This document shows positions 10,496-21,105 of a stretch of DNA of 64,000 nt, in pieces. The DNA comes from Gnetum montanum (lineage: Eukaryota; Streptophyta; Gnetopsida; Gnetales; Gnetaceae). The translations under genes were made by a program, and so were the position numbers. Positions within the stretch are counted from its first letter, which is position 1; every line of letters begins with the position of its first letter. Where the stretch lies: contig MNCI01006576.1 of NCBI GenBank assembly GCA_015680685.1, forward strand, positions 28,411 through 92,410. Reading direction: 5' to 3'. The notes below the pieces were generated by a model. That model saw only the letters and a list, made by a program, of their open reading frames with translations. It searched no databases and was not told where the DNA came from.

Positions 10496-11430
10496 TCATC
10501 CTTTCTCTGATGTGTTGTGTGCATTGACCGTTCTCGATTCATGATAAGGTTTAGTTTGTTGCACATTGACTAGTAATCTTTTATCAGAGTGCTTATTTAA
10601 AGTTTTTAGGAATTTCCAGCTTCCCCCTATTGATGTTCTCAGGTTAAGGGTTGGAAGTTGGCGACGCTCTTGCTCTAGTGCATCTATGCTTTCAACATGG
10701 ATGCAAGTTGTTCCCTTAGTTAGTTCCATGCACATTGGTGAGCTGCTCTCTTGATCAGCTATCAACCACTGGGTGTCTTCTTGTTGTGTGGTTACTACAT
10801 ACAACACTTTTGTATGTTAGTTTCTTGGGCACACCAATTGCATGTAGGCAATGTTGAACATTCTTGTACGCAATCACACCCTATATCACTATATGTGATG
10901 CATGGAACTTTCTTCTTCTTGATCTTTCCAAAAGTGTTTTCCTTAGATATTTCCAGGGTACGATCACATATTCCTAGGTGTGTGTTTATGGTACTTAGCC
11001 ATGCCCTTTCCATTATTATTGGGAAGTCCCCTTTGTCATTGTTTACTTGTATCACTAGGAAATCAGCTGGGTATGACCACCCACACACAGTGGTAACAAT
11101 GTCCTCCACTAGTCCTAAGGGAACAGTGATGGACTGGTTAGCCAGCTCTAAGCAAATATTGCTCTTCTTTAGTGGAGGTAGGTTCCAGGCTTTATACATC
11201 TCTTGTGATATTAAGTTGACTCCAGAACCCGAGTCCAGAAGAGCTTTACATGGTTCATTCCTAGCGACTTGGAGATAGATTAAAGGGCTTCCGGGGTCAA
11301 AGAATTTCCTGGGAAGGTGGCCCTTTTTAATCCAATCAGTGATGACATATGTTAACATAACCGTGTGTGTTGAGCTTTGTTTTTGGTTTAAAGTGAGCTT
11401 TGAAGCCTTATTTGATGGAGAAGCATTCAT
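10496..11430 (-). pseudogene. Aspartic protease region of gag-pro, Athila-like
   Basis: The catalytic motif LLDSGSGVNLIS lies about 65 residues in, followed by the flap-side LELANQSITVPLGLVEDIV and the conserved FPIIMERAWLST, the pattern of Athila/Tat proteases (DxGAxxNLMP ... GRPFLAT). It would cleave the gag polyprotein. A second frame (10807 to 10496) overlaps by about 12 bases and continues into the post-protease linker before the stop at 10496, where related elements would enter RT. The 211-residue frame containing the active site is uninterrupted, so this is the best-preserved protease of its family in the window. Confidence 0.8.
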
Positions 11431-13896
11431 AGGCTCAACTGTTTCTGGTTGTGAGAGCTTGGTTGGACTATTGGTTCTAAAGACAGGTCTTCTCTTTGTA
11501 CGGTTGTCAGAACCAGCAGTGGGTTGAAGGTTTATAGCTCTCGTAGCATTGCGTTGTTATGGTTGAGTGGGGAGTTCCCCTTGCATTGTTGGAGCGGGTG
11601 GTAATGGAGCTATCGGTGTGAGAGTCGCGGATGGATTCGGAGGATGGTATGTCTATGGGCTATCTCTCCCAGGAGAAGGAGTCCTATCATACTCCCAAGC
11701 TTGGTAGTGATGTTGTGGTGTCACGTGACCAACAGAATCACATGGAGAGATTGGATACTACATGTAATAGCCATATGGATTTGGTTGCTAATAAGGGTAT
11801 TGTTGCCGTGGTGGTGGAATCCCCCATGACTGTGGGTATTGCCACTGCTGGTGTTGCTCAATAGGTTGTGGCTGAGTTCCACTTGGATAATACATTAAAG
11901 GTTGGTAAAACTACCTTGGATTACCTTGGGAATAAGGTAACCATCAGGGTGCTTGCTATTTGTTAAGTCGTGGGTTGAGTGCATACACCCCAGACTCTTG
12001 TAGATGTGAGATTACTGGGCAACATCCCTTAGGATGGTCATATTGGCATATCTCACATCCATCGTCATTATCCATACTAGAATCCACAACCTCTTTGATG
12101 ATGGCCATTTTACCCTTACCTTTGTTATGTGCATGGTCCAAATCCCTCTTTTTCTTTTTGTCATAGTCACTACCTCACTCCTTAAACTCCTCTACAATTT
12201 TGAGAACAATTTCAAATCTGTTGTCTAGGGAGTCCCACATTTGGTCTACCTTTGTTGACACTTCTATTGTTAATTTTTGGAGTGGCAAGGTTTTCCTATT
12301 CACCATCTCCTCGAGTGGTGACTCTTCCTCCTCCTCATAGAATCTCACTCCCCTTTTTTGAAGGGAAGGATCGTGGTTGTACTCTTCTGCACTTTTTCTC
12401 TTATGTAGCTCCCCTTCTTCCTTAGCTACTTGCTCCAAAAATCTATGAACCTGATGGGACCTAAGCTTTGATAATCTTCCTTGGGCATATGTTCCAAGGG
12501 ATCTCCTAGTTTCATGCCTAAGTCCATCTACGAGGTGGCGTAGTTGATCTTGCTACGAGTAACCATGGCTTGGGCAACGATGTAACAGTGCATAATATCA
12601 GCCCATCGCAGCATCCAAGGGTTCATGACTTCCCTACTTCCATCCTTGGCTTTACTTTTTCAGGTTGGACATTCGGGAGTACATTTGATACTTATCATTA
12701 AATAGTTCTAGCATCGTACTCCACCTTCGAATGGATTCCAGTTCTAAGGATCGGTACTAGCTTTTCGCTTCTTTTACTAGTGTCCTTGGGAAAAACTTTA
12801 GTTTTTGCCATTTTTTCTTGATGTTTTGCAAGGCACATGCATCATGAAATGCTTGTAAGTGGTTTTGAGGATCAACATTGTATCCCCCCTCAAATCATGG
12901 TATGTTATTCATATCTAACCTCTTGATCCTACTATCTTTTTTGTGCCTTGTGGGAATTCTTACGACCTCCGTGATATCTAACATGCTTCAAGTTGCAAGT
13001 AGGGGTTCTTCATGGTCATTTCATTCATAGCATCTGTGATGTCTATGCGGTTCCCTACTCTTCCTTTTTCTATGCTATGATTCCCTAGAGTGCCCTCGTC
13101 ATCGTTCTTGACTCTCTCGTCGAGGTTTCTCACCCTATTTACCTTTATCCTCACGATTAGGTTCCTTATGACTACATCCTGATACCGAAGGAGAGGGTGA
13201 ATGTGATGATGAAGATGAAGAAGAAGTAGAACCATCGCCATGACGATGTTTTTTACCTTCTCTTTGGTGGTCTCAGCCCCGATCGTGATTATAATCAGAT
13301 TGCCCGTCCTTATCATGTGTTTTTGTTCCCTCATTGAACACTTGGTGTTCGTGGGGATCAGAACTAGGGTTGTGAACCATGGAGTGGAGGTTCTGATACA
13401 CCACCTCCTGACCATCGTTAGGAGGGAAAACATCATTTGATGGGAAACCTGTTGAAACTGGTTCACGATCTCCAATTTCGCTTAAAATGTGTAGGACGTC
13501 ATGGGGTCATTTACCCTTCAAAGATGTATGATATCTCTCCTATTGCAAGTCCCTTTAACATTGTGCTTATGTGGGATGGTAGTCCCTTGTGTCATGGTTG
13601 CATGCAACGTACTCTGTGTACAATTGTGACATTCCTACTCATGTGAGAGCATGAAGGAGCATGTTGGGGACTGCTCGGTTTGGAGGCAACACTATGTTAT
13701 CCTTCAAGTCTCTCTAACATAGTTGTTCATCTTGATGGAGAATAAAGGTAAAGTCAGGTACATACTCATCGTGATGAATATATACCACACAGAATTGTTG
13801 AGGCATTGGCAGATCTTGGTTATGTGTGTTGTGCCGCTGATTGTCTCTTGTGTGAGTCCTAGGCGGTGAAGTGCTTTTGTGTGAAGAAGAAGACAT
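11431..13896 (-). pseudogene. gag polyprotein, Athila-like
   Basis: ATG at 13896 (MSSSSHKSTSPPRTHTRD). Visible parts: DEYVPDFTFILHQDEQL; a Ser/His-rich low-complexity segment; the gag core with GGYNVDPQNHLQAFHDAC; a Lys/Glu-rich stretch VAKEEGELHKRKSAEEY (12438 onward); and a zinc knuckle CEICQYDHPKGCC near 12030, followed by a Gln/Pro/Tyr-rich tail running into protease. Stops and frame changes are scattered through the first half. The same architecture occurs at 27972-29480, where the DEYVLDLTFILHNDEQL segment is also recognisable. Confidence 0.75.
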
Positions 13897-14021
13897 TTTT
13901 GTCTTGTTCGGTGTGCTGTTTACCGTTGTCTTATCTTTTCTTGATTAACCTTAAGGGCTTGTTCTAGCATCCCAATGATATGAATGATCTCCTATGTTCT
14001 ACGTAGCGCACAAACAACTAA

Positions 14022-14041
14022 GTCCTCGGCAACGATGCCAA
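14022..14041 (-). other. Primer-binding site, tRNA-Asp type
   Basis: Minus strand TTGGCATCGTTGCCGAGGAC follows the 5' LTR; it differs from the tRNA-Asp complement by a few transitions. Confidence 0.8.
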
Positions 14042-14819
14042 TGATGAGTGGTGAGGTACCCCTACACTCAACCATACGAATACAAGTGTCTCACGTGCGA
14101 TCTGGTTGAACTCCAAGGACTAAGTGCTTACGCACCTTAATGGAACACTTAAGGTTGATCAATCACTATCTTTCCAAACTTACTTGTATTATCACGGTTG
14201 TATGGTTGAGTAAGCTTGAGGTATATGATTTTTATATCTTTTATCTTTTTTTATGTCTTATGCTAATAGGGGAAGGTGAGAGAACTAAGTGACTAACTTT
14301 CACTAACTATTCACTAACTAAGTTCTAATTATCCTAGCACCAGTATCTATTCCCACTTGCCGCACACACCCTAAACTAGTGCAACACTACTGAGATTACC
14401 AAACGCTACTTGTTACTGGGTAACCAAGCATTACACATGTGCTCGAAGCGGTCGTACTGAGTGCACTTAACTAGGAGAGTCAAGGGTTGAGAGAGATTAA
14501 GTATCTAGGAAAGAATTTAAACATTTAATAATAATTAATTACTATTTAGCTTAGTCCACATGCTGCAAGGTTTATCAGGAAGTTTGTCTTTATTGCCGTA
14601 CACAAATGTGTGCTTAGGTACAATTTGCTCAAATAAAGATCCGTTCACTTTAAGACTCCTACTGCAGGCATATGGAAATTATTCTAACTCTGGAATGGTA
14701 AAACTACAAGAGTTTGGCTAAGGGTCTAAATCTAAGTGTCTAAAATAGGGAAAGTCACCTTTTATTTATAGACATTGCGGCGGGTCGTGATATCACATAC
14801 ACGATATCACGGCTCATCA
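14042..14819 (-). repeat. 5' LTR of the 7979-14819 element
   Basis: TGATGAGTGGTGAGG at the plus-strand start and GGCTCATCA at the end. Inverted TATAAATA at 14763-14770; two GATATCAC palindromes between it and the tip. GTGGT follows at once. Confidence 0.9.
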
Positions 14820-14824
14820 GTGGT

Positions 14825-16080
14825 ATTCATTTGTTGTTTTAGCCACAATATTCTTTTGTTGTTGTTGTTCTTATCTTTCAACCATCATCTTCTTATTATT
14901 GTTGTTTATTTGTTTCTTCAGCTACAATCTCTATTCTTATTGTTCATCTTCATGTTTAAGCAAAGTTATCTTTTTGTTATTCATTTGCTATTCTAGCTAA
15001 AGTATACTTTTGCTACTATTCATTTACAGCCATCTCCCTTATGATTTAGCTCTCCTTCTACCTTCTATGTGCATACACACTCTTTCTTTTTCTCCCTTTT
15101 TTCCTTTTTCCTAGCCCTTTTTCTTCACTTTGATTGTAGTTTTAAAATCAGTTTCTTTAATGTAACTAAATATTTATTGAAAATAGTTCTCTTTATCTCT
15201 TTTTTTTTTAATAAATAAAACCTATTTTCCATGTCATCTAGTCATGAGTTTAATTTTTTTCATAATCACTCTTTAAAATTAATAAAAATATATTCTAACA
15301 AGTTGCAAGTTCAATTCCCTAAGTTACAAGTTTCAATATTTTGAAATTCTAATTCTACCAAGTCTCAGGTTCAATTCTTTTTGATCTCACATTGCAGAAA
15401 ACTAACAATCATAAAATATTCAAACATAATATCCAACTATTTTCCTTCTTTCTTCAACAACATGCCACCTTTAAATTTATTAGCAATAAATATGTAGCTG
15501 TATTTCATTTCTAGCACCTTTTCTTCATAGAAATTAAAGTCATAAGGTGCAATGGAAGAGGTTTCAAAATGTAAGTATACAAGAGTACAATTCCAAGAGA
15601 CAAAACCAAGTGAAACACCTTCTCTTTTAGGCCATTATTAATGCAACAGTTTCCATTTTATGTTCATAACTAAATATCACATTATCTTACAATGATTTGA
15701 AAGGTCATCACTTGACCTTTCTACAGCCATGGAGAGGGTATTTATATTCTATTAACTAATGAAACTATAATGAAAAATGCATCAATAACATTCCACATGT
15801 TCATTATTTAAAATAATACAACTATGATATACATAATATTCCTAATTCATAGCTAAGGTTCCTTCCACTTGATTCATTGATCAAGTTCCTTAGCAATACA
15901 TGCATATGTACGTATATTTAAAAAAATAATGCATACTAAGTGAAACATACCTCTTTTAGCCCTTGAAGCATAACATAGAAAATCTTTGTTTCTTCCTTTT
16001 CTTCCAAATTTGATTGCTCAATAATTATAATTTGCATAGTAGCTCTTAGAGATAAGATATCCAAAACATATATGAATACA
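14825..16080 (-). repeat. Tekay-type LTR relic, right part
   Basis: In reverse orientation it follows the LTR at 57246-59307: three evenly spaced GGTTCAATTCC-like boxes (15240-15380), the GGTCATCACTTGACCTTTC block with an inverted TATA (15700-15745), and the CTTTTAGCCCTTGAAGC block (15950-15970). Its distal part (14825-15010) is a tandem duplication of a roughly 75-base unit ending AGCYACAATCT. Heavily decayed, so older than the element inserted in it. Confidence 0.6.
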
Positions 16081-16161
16081 TACCGAAGCAAGTATATAGA
16101 AACATTCTAATTAGTTTAAGAAATCATTCCAATGCACATAGGTCATGTAACATATAAAAAA

Positions 16162-17094
16162 TGATGAGCATCAAGGTACCCCCTATGCCCAACCATACGA
16201 ATCACAAGTGTTCACGCACGATCTGGTTGAATTCCATGGATGGGACTAGTTGTGGCATCTAGATCATTATGGTCTAATTGTAGTTTGTTCTTCCCACTTA
16301 GACTAGTGGTCGCTTTGTCACGTATGGTTTAGTCTAGAGTGAGGCATATGATTCTTAATGTTGTTTTGGCCTTATGCTACTCCTAATGATAATAAAGAAA
16401 TCATTTTTTAAAACTAATTAACAATGGATAGTAAAGTCTAAACTATTCTATGGGCAATGAATGTCCATTTCTAGCTTTTTGTACATGTATTGAACCCACA
16501 TATCCACTACTAGGATTACCAAGCAAATATGTGTTTACACTCAGAATTCGTTGTGCTCATTTCACCAATTCATTAACATGCATGGAAACATAAATATTAC
16601 CTAAGTACATGGAATATAAATTTTACTAAAAAGTAAATTTAATCTAACTTAAAGTGCTACAATGAATAAGAATTAATCTTGATCTTATTACCATTCATGG
16701 AATGTGTCCAGGTATATTGCCACTTGAATAAGAAATTGTATAACTAACTCAGATTCACATTGTGGGCACTCATTGACTATTTTCTAAGATCATGGAATAA
16801 AACTGCCAGAGTTTGGCTACTTTATTGATAAAATAATTGCATAAACATGGTTTTGAGGATGTATTTATAGAGGAAAATAGACACTTCATTGATGGGGCCA
16901 TGTCAATGTAATAGACTGTGTCAACAAGGCCTAGTCGATGAGGCCTAGTTGATAGGGCCTAGTTGATGCAATAGACTATGTTGATAGGGACTAGATAATA
17001 GGGCTAAGATATCAAAGCCACGATATTGGGGCTAAGATATCAAAGCCAATAATTGACCTTTTGTCAGATATCCCAGCCAATTGATGATTCATCA
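16162..17094 (-). repeat. 3' LTR with mixed U3 array
   Basis: TGATGAGCATCAAGGTACC to GATTCATCA. U3 (16880-17090) has both GGCCTAGTYGAT-type units and GATATC-type units, so it links the two array types of this LTR family. An inverted TATA box lies at about 16858-16866. Confidence 0.8.
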
Positions 17095-17179
17095 TACCCC
17101 CACGACTGAATAAAAACTTGTTCTTGATTTAACAGGATAGGACCAAACTTTCTTTATAAAAAATTAGGAATGATGGGAT

Positions 17180-17640
17180 TATTGATTGACTCTAAGTGCC
17201 ATATTACAAAATTTTATTTGAGTGGATGCATACAAAATGATAAAGTAACAAAAAGACTGGACAGACTTTGAAGATTACAAAATTTGTAGAGGTATTTAAG
17301 AATCTATTGAAGATGATTCTTCTTGTTACTGCTAGCAGTGGCAGACTTTCAACCTAGATTATTATGTCGATGCTTTTCTAGTTATGTGCAACATTCTTGA
17401 AGGATGGACTAAAATTTCTTCTCATCATCCCATGGATCTAGTAAACATGTGATGCTTGAGCTGCTATCTTGTATGTGTTATGATTTGTCCATGGGAATAT
17501 CCTCCGTTGTCCCTCTCTTGGCTTTGTTTCCATGCTTGGCAAAATACCTTCTTTCTTAGATGTTTCTTTTAGCATCACCTATAGTCACCAAAGGATCAAC
17601 ATTAGTTTTGGTAAATTAACCCTTTTTGAATCCCTTAGTT
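17180..17640 (-). pseudogene. Unidentified cargo fragment in the 3' slot
   Basis: One minus-strand frame carries coding-like sequence with only a few stops: RRYFAKHGNKAKRGTTEDIP, then CLLDPWDDEKKF, a TAG, and SILQECC. I do not recognise the family. It occupies the same slot (between the polypurine-like box near 17795 and the polypurine tract) that holds ORF3 in the 1-7794 and 26888-39866 elements. It may be a captured host exon. Confidence 0.35.
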
Positions 17641-17794
17641 TTCGTTTAAGCACAAGGTGATGATAGTGTACTATGCCCATGGCTATGAGGTAACTAAAAT
17701 CATCAAGCTATTCACATTATTTTGATCAATTACTATTAGTTACCATGATAAAAAATAGGATGTTAAAAAAATTTCAAAATTTCAAAGCAGACAT

Positions 17795-19240
17795 CCCTAG
17801 GCCCCATGACTAATAAGCGTATCTTTGGAAGTACACAAGTTTTGAAACAATTAAAACCAAAGGTCTAATTTATAAGATTACCAAGAAATATTGAACTTGA
17901 AGGATATTTTAATAGAAAATTAGGAAAAAGTAAAAAAGTAATTGAAAGTGATGAGAAGTAGTCCCAAAATTATGGATAAATTTAGAGAAATTGTCATTGA
18001 TGTTCTAGAAGATGTGAAGGTTAGTTCAAAGCCATGATTAACAAATGTTATGCAAGTGGATCCTTCCCAAAGTAGGCTCCTACCATAATGCCCTTGCATA
18101 ACCACTTCTATAAATGTTTGTGGACATTCAAGAAGCTAAATGTAGACAATGCCTTCATTCCAAGAACACATAACTGCTATGGTTGGGTGTTGTACTATAC
18201 TACACAAAACCAAAAGGCTCATAATTGCATGCAATAGTGAGGTGAATAATGGGATGAGAAGGGATTGCAGAGATAGGGATGTAAGGTATTTGATCATGTC
18301 CACAATAAGTTCTTGTGAAAATGTGATTAAAATGATTAGCATACCTATTTGTCAAAGGTTAGACCAAGTTCATACCATGAACAGTAACCTCACATTAATG
18401 TGTTTCTTTCTATCGACCACCATGAGTCCACAACCACCTCAAAGAACAATCATCACTCGAAAAAGAGAAGAAAAGAGAAGAAGGAAGGAAGGGCCTTAGT
18501 GAGAGAGATGCCTTAAGGCATGGGTAACATGTGAAGCCCCATAACTAGTGCTTGTAGCCCATTATTATCTCTAAGAGGTGTGCTTTGAATTCTCATTATT
18601 ATTATTATTTATTTATTTTCCTTTTTTTTTGAATATATGGGAACCACACCATGTAAAGACTTTTAGCTTCCTATTATTGGTCAATGGAGGAGTGATGATA
18701 CATTCCAAGAAGATTCATAAATCACATGAAGGAAGACAAAAAGAAAACCCAACAAGCCCCCTTGAGATCACACCCTTGCCATTCCCACTTGGTCATTCCC
18801 TCTTTCTTCAAGGTACAATGATCATTAATTAATCTTTGTTTCATGAAAGAAGAATCATATTGTTTTCATGAAAAAGATCTTTTATTCAAGGGACTAGAGG
18901 GATGGATGAGGTGGTCTCACTGCTTTACACAATTACTTACCCAATCATCTTGATAGCATAGCTCAAAATCCCAACACATAGCATTGACCTCTGCATCATG
19001 GCCTAGCAATATTTTAAAAAAAAACATAAAATACATTCATAAAAAATGAATAGAATGACTCAAGAAAAGAGAAAAATATAGAGAAAAGAAAAATATTAAG
19101 AAATGGAAAAAATATGAAGAATCAAAATTTTTTGGAAGAAATAGAAAAATGATAAAAAATTATAAAAATAAAAAAAAAAGTGAAAAACACTTATTAGTTC
19201 TTGAACTAGGATGGAGCATCTTCTCCACAACTAATCTTAT
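17795..19240 (-). other. Family spacer
   Basis: Non-coding. It shares blocks with 3980-4250, 9470-10060 and 34440-34600, including the GAACCACACCATGTAAAGAC segment (18647). A-rich run at 19010-19180; polypurine-like boxes at both ends. Confidence 0.6.
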
Positions 19241-19490
19241 GGCTAGACATTCAGGAGATGGACTGCACAATCCCTTGGTTATACACCATTGGTTTTCTAT
19301 CTATCACTGTTACTCATGTAATTAATCGTGTGGTAGCATATCTAACATTGATGATAGTCTTGTTTCGATCATTTAGAAACATATCTTCATTTGGACTTAA
19401 AGGTATTTCCATTTTTTGGGGTCCAGATGTGTTTACTTCTTCTTCTTGATTTTCTATGTTAATTCTTAGGTCTTTGTGTTTAACATCCTT

Positions 19491-20100
19491 TTACAGTATA
19501 TAATTAGAGTGTAAGATACTGGTGTTTAAGTCCTCTATTTGTTCTATTTTGTTAAGTCTAGAACTAATAAGTGGATCAATTATCTTCATGCATCTTTGAA
19601 ACAATTTTATATTCTCATATTCAAGCCATTGAATGTCTTCTAGTTTAGTTGCTACTATGTAGGTAGGTTTTTTCTCACACACTTGTTCCTAAACTTTATG
19701 GTGGGTCAGTACAGGGCTTGTGTTAATATTTCTAACTTCTGGCCCACAACTACACCCTTTATCATGATTAGTAATGCATGGATTCTTCTTTTGTCTCTCC
19801 ACAATGCTAGATTCATCATTTCTATCAAGTGTTGGATTAATGATGGATGTTGGCCTTTGCATAGGGTTAGAGGACATTGGTTGTGGAAGGAAGGGTGTTG
19901 TACTTGATTGGCATTGTACTAGTTTGGATATGTTAGTAGGTCCATGAGTGTTGTGCTTATGCATGGGAACCATCCTAAAGAAAGGATGTTTCCAAGATTA
20001 TGATGGAGATCTATTGGCCCTATCATTTTTGTGTATGTTCACAACACAAGTGGCATTCTCTCATTGATGTCATGGTGCTGAACCCTTTTGTGTTGCTGGT
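19491..20100 (-). pseudogene. gag tail fused to post-protease linker
   Basis: Frame 19973-19689 has the Pro/Ser-rich gag tail joined to KKNPCITNHDKGCSCG, which corresponds to the residues just after protease in the 7979-14819 element (VPCITYSDIGCDC). The next frame (19682-19491) contains YIVATKLEDIQWLEYENIKL, equivalent to YVVTTQQEDTQWLIADQE there. The protease active-site segment has been deleted. Confidence 0.6.
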
Positions 20101-20139
20101 GGTGACATATGGTAAAAAGAAGTATGGTTGGGTGGCTCA

Positions 20140-21105
20140 TCGATGGTACTAGAAGGGTTAAATGTAATCCACACTAGTTCCACAAAACACACACATGTAG
20201 ATATCATTATGATGTGATATGAGTCCCATGCTACCCAAATTACTAGTCACAATTACAAGAATAACGAGGGGAGGAAAATTGTAGAAGGGATTGCAGAGAT
20301 TGGGACATGAGGTAACTGTCTTTGGGCACAATGAATCCTACATATAAGGCATGATTAATGTGTCATTAACCCATTGCTCCAAACTCAAGACCAAGTCTAT
20401 TCCTTCGATTAGTGACATCACATTGCTTCATCCAATGATGGACAACCATAAGAGCATCATGACAGCAAGGCGTACGATCACTTGACATTTCGTGCAAGGG
20501 AGGAGTGATTTGGAATTTCCTTGCAGCACTTTTTTTTGAAGTATTGCTTAATCCAGAGAAGCTGCCTAACTTCAAGCATGGGTGCATGTCTTTCCAGTAG
20601 GACCCCCTAGAATAGCATTATTATTATTATTTTTCTGGTTGAGTGCCTTTTGATTACTCTTACTTCCATTTTTCATTAGATCTACAAGGATCTTAGTACA
20701 ACCAAGCTACATGATAACTCCTACAGATGTCACCAAAGAGAATCCACAAGTCCCCTTGATATCACACACTAGCCATTCCTGCTTAGTCCATCCTTCTTCG
20801 CTCTGGGTATAATAAGTACAAAATTACTTTAAGTTTTAATGATTAGGAATATCATTGTACCCTGGGTAGAACCTCTTATTAATAGAATGGGTGGGTAGAT
20901 GTTGTGGTCTTGTTGTCCACATAATGAGTCACTTGAGACTTGATAGCATAGAAAAGCACCTCAACCAACGAGTCACGTGAGTGTTTTATTCCTAGATGAT
21001 ATTACTTATAAAAAGGTAAAAAGATAAAAAGACAAAACAATAAATTGAAAAATGAAAAATTGGAAAACAAAAAATTGTAAAACTGAAGAAAATGAAAAAT
21101 ATTTA
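20140..21105 (-). other. Family spacer
   Basis: No coding frame. Closely follows 4040-5050, including the tract of short A-rich repeats (21015-21100) and a purine box, AATGGAGGATACCCCCCA, at 21124-21141 in place of the palindrome at 5051. Confidence 0.65.

Larger units (their letters stand above)
7979..14819 (-). mobile_element. Gag-protease LTR retrotransposon (TR-GAG type), target duplication GTGGT
   Basis: The boundaries are clear: LTRs 7979-8713 and 14042-14819, both TGATGAG to CTCATCA, with GTGGT at 7974-7978 and again at 14820-14824. Minus-strand order: 5' LTR, primer site, gag, protease, non-coding spacer with a 244-base gap (10136-10379), a captured fragment, polypurine tract, 3' LTR. 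RT, RNase H and integrase are missing; the sequence passes from just after protease (10496) to a remnant of the integrase end (CTTAGTCATGGAGGAGATGG near 10455). This is the layout of a non-autonomous gag-carrying element that depends on pol from a relative such as 26888-39866. Confidence 0.9.
16162..20139 (-). mobile_element. Athila-like element, 3' part only (LTR, spacer, post-protease region)
   Basis: Minus-strand order, starting from a broken 5' edge near 20139: a decayed gag tail, the post-protease segment, a conserved spacer with two polypurine-like boxes (19220, 17795), a cargo segment, the polypurine tract at 17095 and the 3' LTR 16162-17094. At 20140 the sequence jumps back into the spacer of a second element, so this is a truncated copy fused to the next one. 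No target duplication is visible: AAAAA lies left of 16162 and TCATG right of 24155. Confidence 0.65.

Noticed and set aside
10751-11278. 175-codon plus-strand frame
   Set aside because: Shadow of the protease frame on the opposite strand.
14775-14996. 73-codon hydrophobic frame (plus strand)
   Set aside because: It spans the LTR edge and a T-rich tandem repeat; no coding evidence.
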